The translations under genes and the position numbers were made by a program. A stretch of DNA of 64,000 nucleotides from Acetobacteraceae bacterium (GTDB lineage Bacteria > Pseudomonadota > Alphaproteobacteria > Acetobacterales > Acetobacteraceae). The stretch's first letter is position 1. Every line of letters begins with the position of its first letter. Where the stretch lies: the NCBI GenBank assembly GCA_004843165.1, contig CP039459.1:933501-997500 (forward strand), in the 5' to 3' direction. Shown here in pieces: positions 61,107-64,000 of the stretch. Under the pieces are notes generated by a model. It did no database searches, had not been told where the DNA came from, and saw only the letters and a list, made by a program, of their open reading frames with translations.

Positions 61107-61272
61107 CGACTAAAAATGATATTTCCTCCCAGAAATTTAATTGCATTTTTTTCCTACAATCATGCTAAAGATAAAAGTCTGATTTTAGGAAAAATAGCAT
61201 TATATTTTGGAAAATCTATTATTTTCCAAGTTTTATCTTGATGAAAATATTTGTGGGCGGTTCTTTATTGCA

Positions 61273-62466
61273 ATGAAAATTCACTATCTCATTTCTTCTC
61301 TCGAAGATAGCGAGGCTATTCGTGCGTTGCCAGCCATTTGCAAAATCTTTTATGAACTTGGTCATGAGATCTCTCTTTATATCCTTTCGCCACCATCTGA
61401 TTATTTACCTCATGAATTGCGCACGTCACTCCTTGAAGGTTTGACAAATATTTATTGCAAACATTTATTTGAGACCAAAAAAAATCTATTCGCCTGCTGT
61501 AATGCTGTCACAGGAATTTTACGCCGTAATCCACCGGATTTCTTAATAACCTCTCAGAAAATGGCAACCATAGCAGGGCAAATCTCAGGGCATTTTCTTA
61601 ATATTCCTGTTGTCAGCTGGAAACACGGTACCGATGATGAAAAATTCTTTCAAACCAGACAGCGTTTCAGCCGTTTTTGGATTGCTGACTCTTCGGCAAC
61701 ACGCCTCTATCTGCAAAAAAAGATAAAAATTCCAAGTGATAATATTTTCACATGGCCAACATATCAGCCCCCAAGAACTTTGCTTTGGTCTGCTGAAAAA
61801 AGAGAGTATTGGCGTGGTACAGAAGCGCTGCGCTTGGGCTTTCTAGCTTCGGATCACAATAAGAAAAGCAAAACCTGCCTTATTAAAGCGCTCTCTTTAC
61901 TCAAAAAAAATCACCCTAATCTTTCTCAAGAAATTTCTCTTTTAATTGCCTATGATCCCGCCGCATCAAACTATCGCAGAACCCTTAAAAAACCGGGACT
62001 TTCAGGCCGATACTCCCGAAATCTTGCCAAATTAAGAGATCTCCATATAGAAGAAATTCAGGGAAATTTAACCACTTTTTATCTTCATGCGGATATTTTG
62101 GTGCAACCCGCTTACACATTGGAAGAGCCCCTTCACCTCTATGAAGCCATGACTGCCGGCATGCCTGTCATTACCTCACCCTTTCCAGAAATGAACCGGG
62201 CTTTGAATGGTGGACGAAATGGCACGCTACTTTCAAAAACGTCGCCTGCCTTATTAGCTGAAGCCATTCATTTTTATTTAAAAACACCTGATCTTATACG
62301 TAAAAAAGGTCAGAATGCCCATTCTTGGATTAAAATGACCTATAATCGTCAGAATTTTGTCGAAACTGGTAAAGAAATTATCCAAAAAATGGAAGAGATT
62401 CTTCTTGCCGAAAAACAGCAAAAATTAACCAGCGCCGTGCCTAGCCTAACATTTAACAAAAATTAG
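61273..62466 (+). CDS. GT-B fold glycosyltransferase (family 4-like)
   Basis: This 397-residue protein starts at MKIHYLISSLEDSEAIRALP. An upstream ATG at 61207 has no good ribosome site. The C-terminal nucleotide-sugar domain has HADILVQPAYTLEEPLHLYE and AMTAGMPVITSPFPEMNRAL, the E-x7-E pattern of GT4 enzymes. It probably adds a sugar to a surface lipid or polysaccharide. No other sugar genes are near. Confidence 0.7.
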   Translation: MKIHYLISSLEDSEAIRALPAICKIFYELGHEISLYILSPPSDYLPHELRTSLLEGLTNIYCKHLFETKKNLFACCNAVTGILRRNPPDFLITSQKMATIAGQISGHFLNIPVVSWKHGTDDEKFFQTRQRFSRFWIADSSATRLYLQKKIKIPSDNIFTWPTYQPPRTLLWSAEKREYWRGTEALRLGFLASDHNKKSKTCLIKALSLLKKNHPNLSQEISLLIAYDPAASNYRRTLKKPGLSGRYSRNLAKLRDLHIEEIQGNLTTFYLHADILVQPAYTLEEPLHLYEAMTAGMPVITSPFPEMNRALNGGRNGTLLSKTSPALLAEAIHFYLKTPDLIRKKGQNAHSWIKMTYNRQNFVETGKEIIQKMEEILLAEKQQKLTSAVPSLTFNKN

Positions 62467-62555
62467 AAGCGCATCCTGAAAAAACCCTAAAAAAATCACT
62501 TGCATTTAAGGGGTATTTTCTTGTTAGATATGTGGCAGAAATGCAATCAGGCGGC

Positions 62556-62715
62556 ATTCTCGGGGCGGGGTGAAATTCCCTACCGGCGGTAATGGCAAAG
62601 ACCTCCCTCTTTTCCAAAGCCCGCGAGCGCTGTTTATCAACATCTAGCGATAAACAGGTCAAGCAGAGCTGGTGTGATTCCAGCGCCGACGGTCATAGTC
62701 CGGAAGAGAGAGAAT
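62556..62715 (+). promoter_or_regulatory. FMN riboswitch (RFN element)
   Basis: The conserved blocks are all present: ttctcggggcggggtgaaat, ccctaccggcggtaat, agcccgcgagcg, agctggtgtgattccagcgc, cgacggtcatagtccggaag and gagagagaat closing the outer stem. FMN binding should lower expression of ribD downstream. The expression platform lies between 62716 and 62842. Confidence 0.93.
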
Positions 62716-62842
62716 ATCGCGAAACATTAGGCACATGATCTCTGTCTTTATGCAGGCAAAGGTTATGGGTTTTCTGTTTCGCCCTTCTTTTTCCCCCTTG
62801 AAAAGTTAGATTATTTTAAGGGTTATAAAGAAAGGCGTTATT

Positions 62843-64000
62843 TTGATAGAGCAAAATTCAGGCAATGCGCCGACCTCTTTAGAGGATCTAAACGCAAAGA
62901 AAAAATTAAAACGCGCTTTTCGCCAAGCCATCCGCATGGCAACGAGAAGATTTGGCGCAACATGGCCTAATCCCCCTGTTGGTTGTGCGATTTTAGACAA
63001 AGAAGGCAACATTCTCTCTCTTGCAGCGCACTGTAGTGCCGGTGACGCACATGCCGAAATCCTTGCTCTCGAAACACTTAATCGCTGGGGGTTAAAAGAA
63101 AAAGCGGCCTCTCTTCTCGTGACGTTGGAGCCCTGCAATCATCATGGAAAAACACCGCCCTGTGTTGAGGCGCTTTTAAAAACAGATATTCCTGAAATTT
63201 GGATTGGCGCGACAGACCCGAATGCAACAGCCTCCGGTGGTACCGAACATCTCGAACAGGCAGGAAAAAAAGTTTTTCGTCTTTGGGAAAGCAAAGACCC
63301 TGATTTTCAAGACCTCATTGAAGATTGCCAAGCACTCATTACGCCCTTTTCCACACGCCTCTCCAAAAAAAGACCTTGGATTATTCTCAAGCAGGCTCTG
63401 GATGAAGAAGGCAGCATGATTCCACCGAAAGGCACAAAAACCTTCACTTCAAAAGCTTCTTTAGAAATTGCGCATCTCCTACGCCGCTCCTGCGGTGGAA
63501 TCATTACAGGTAGGGGGACGATTTTAGCAGATCAGCCGCTTTTCACTATTCGCCATGTTACTGAGTTTGAAAATAGCCCTGAACGCTGGATTATCGCCTG
63601 CGGGCAACAACCAATTCCCGTTACATGGGTTGAAGAACGTGAAAAAGCAGGTTTCCATTTCCTGCATGTTGCAACTCCTGAAGAAGCTGTTGAAGCTCTT
63701 GCAAAAGCAGGCGTTGAAATGGCGCTTATCGAAGCTGGCCCCCAACTTTTACAAGCTTTTAAAGATTTAGGTTTTGTTGATGAAGCTTTAAAAATTCATA
63801 AAGGGTCAAAAGTAGATTATTTGGAATGGGAAAAGCAAAGTGGCTCCCCCTCTCCCCTCTTGCTTCTGGAGAAATATAGCCCTGACTGGCCCAAACATTT
63901 ACCGCTTATCAAGCAAAAATCCTTAACCATTTGCCCAGAAGTTTTTAAATCCGCACATTTTCGCCACGAAAAAAAGGAAGGCTTCCTCCGCCTTAAAAAT
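62843..64000 (+). CDS. ribD: Riboflavin biosynthesis deaminase/reductase RibD (3' end outside window)
   Basis: The frame is open from TTG 62843 to the window end (386 codons). TTG is chosen as start because aaagg lies before it and no ATG precedes the first conserved residues. Deaminase: FGATWPNPPVGCAILD, DAHAEILALE (zinc, glutamate), EPCNHHGKTPPCVEALL. Reductase: LRRSCGGIITGRGTILADQP, where the usual SLDG and LADDP are replaced by LDEEG and LADQP. The first RibD gene after an FMN riboswitch is normal. The reductase half is more diverged than the deaminase half. Confidence 0.9.
   Translation, partial: MIEQNSGNAPTSLEDLNAKKKLKRAFRQAIRMATRRFGATWPNPPVGCAILDKEGNILSLAAHCSAGDAHAEILALETLNRWGLKEKAASLLVTLEPCNHHGKTPPCVEALLKTDIPEIWIGATDPNATASGGTEHLEQAGKKVFRLWESKDPDFQDLIEDCQALITPFSTRLSKKRPWIILKQALDEEGSMIPPKGTKTFTSKASLEIAHLLRRSCGGIITGRGTILADQPLFTIRHVTEFENSPERWIIACGQQPIPVTWVEEREKAGFHFLHVATPEEAVEALAKAGVEMALIEAGPQLLQAFKDLGFVDEALKIHKGSKVDYLEWEKQSGSPSPLLLLEKYSPDWPKHLPLIKQKSLTICPEVFKSAHFRHEKKEGFLRLKN

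Overview
The window is bacterial chromosome, AT-rich (roughly 42% G+C by eye). The housekeeping genes (recJ-recA, rho, mnmE, mnmG-rsmG-parA-parB with a parS inside rsmG, an FMN riboswitch before ribD) and their sequences point to an alphaproteobacterium, most likely a low-GC, possibly insect-associated, member of the Acetobacteraceae. The genus cannot be settled from this window.

Region 1 (1 to about 21.3 kb) is the tail, fibre and lysis half of a contractile-tailed (myovirus-like) prophage or phage-derived tail particle. In order it holds a tail structural gene cut by the window edge, a tail assembly chaperone with a -1 frameshift site, a lysine-rich protein in the tape-measure slot, baseplate plug and wedge genes, hub, spike, baseplate J, a wedge gene, a set of modular tail fibres with fibre chaperones, then holin, endolysin and spanin genes. 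Head, terminase and integrase genes are not in the window, so a complete prophage cannot be told from a tailocin. Between the first baseplate genes and the hub gene (3.7 to 7.2 kb) sits an unusual insertion: two divergent paralogous genes on the opposite strand, each coding for a secreted, cysteine-rich protein with an N-terminal tandem repeat array. Each is followed by a partial copy of the neighbouring baseplate gene. This is the most novel-looking structure in the window.

Region 2 (21.3 to 32.2 kb) is accessory: a secreted nuclease-fold protein lacking the catalytic histidine, a GIY-YIG-like protein, a glycine-rich fibre-like protein, two tandem paralogous lipoproteins, a clavaminate-synthase-like dioxygenase, small secreted and membrane proteins, a zeta-toxin-like kinase with a possible antitoxin, and a YqhD-type aldehyde reductase.

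Region 3 (32.2 to 64 kb) is mostly core chromosome: a four-gene efflux operon (YtcA, HlyD, FUSC, NodT-type outer membrane factor), tRNA-Glu, a CLC exchanger, recJ-recA, a divergent gamma-glutamyltransferase-like lipoprotein, a 2-oxoglutarate dehydrogenase E2 that lacks the usual subunit-binding domain, a LysE exporter, rho, and a formate dehydrogenase whose coenzyme pocket looks NADP-type. These are followed by ogt, mnmE, an MFS transporter beside a TonB-receptor remnant, a secreted thioredoxin, mnmG-rsmG-parA-parB, a DUF4186 protein, tRNA-Lys behind a long hairpin, a glycosyltransferase, and an FMN riboswitch controlling ribD, which starts at TTG and runs off the window.
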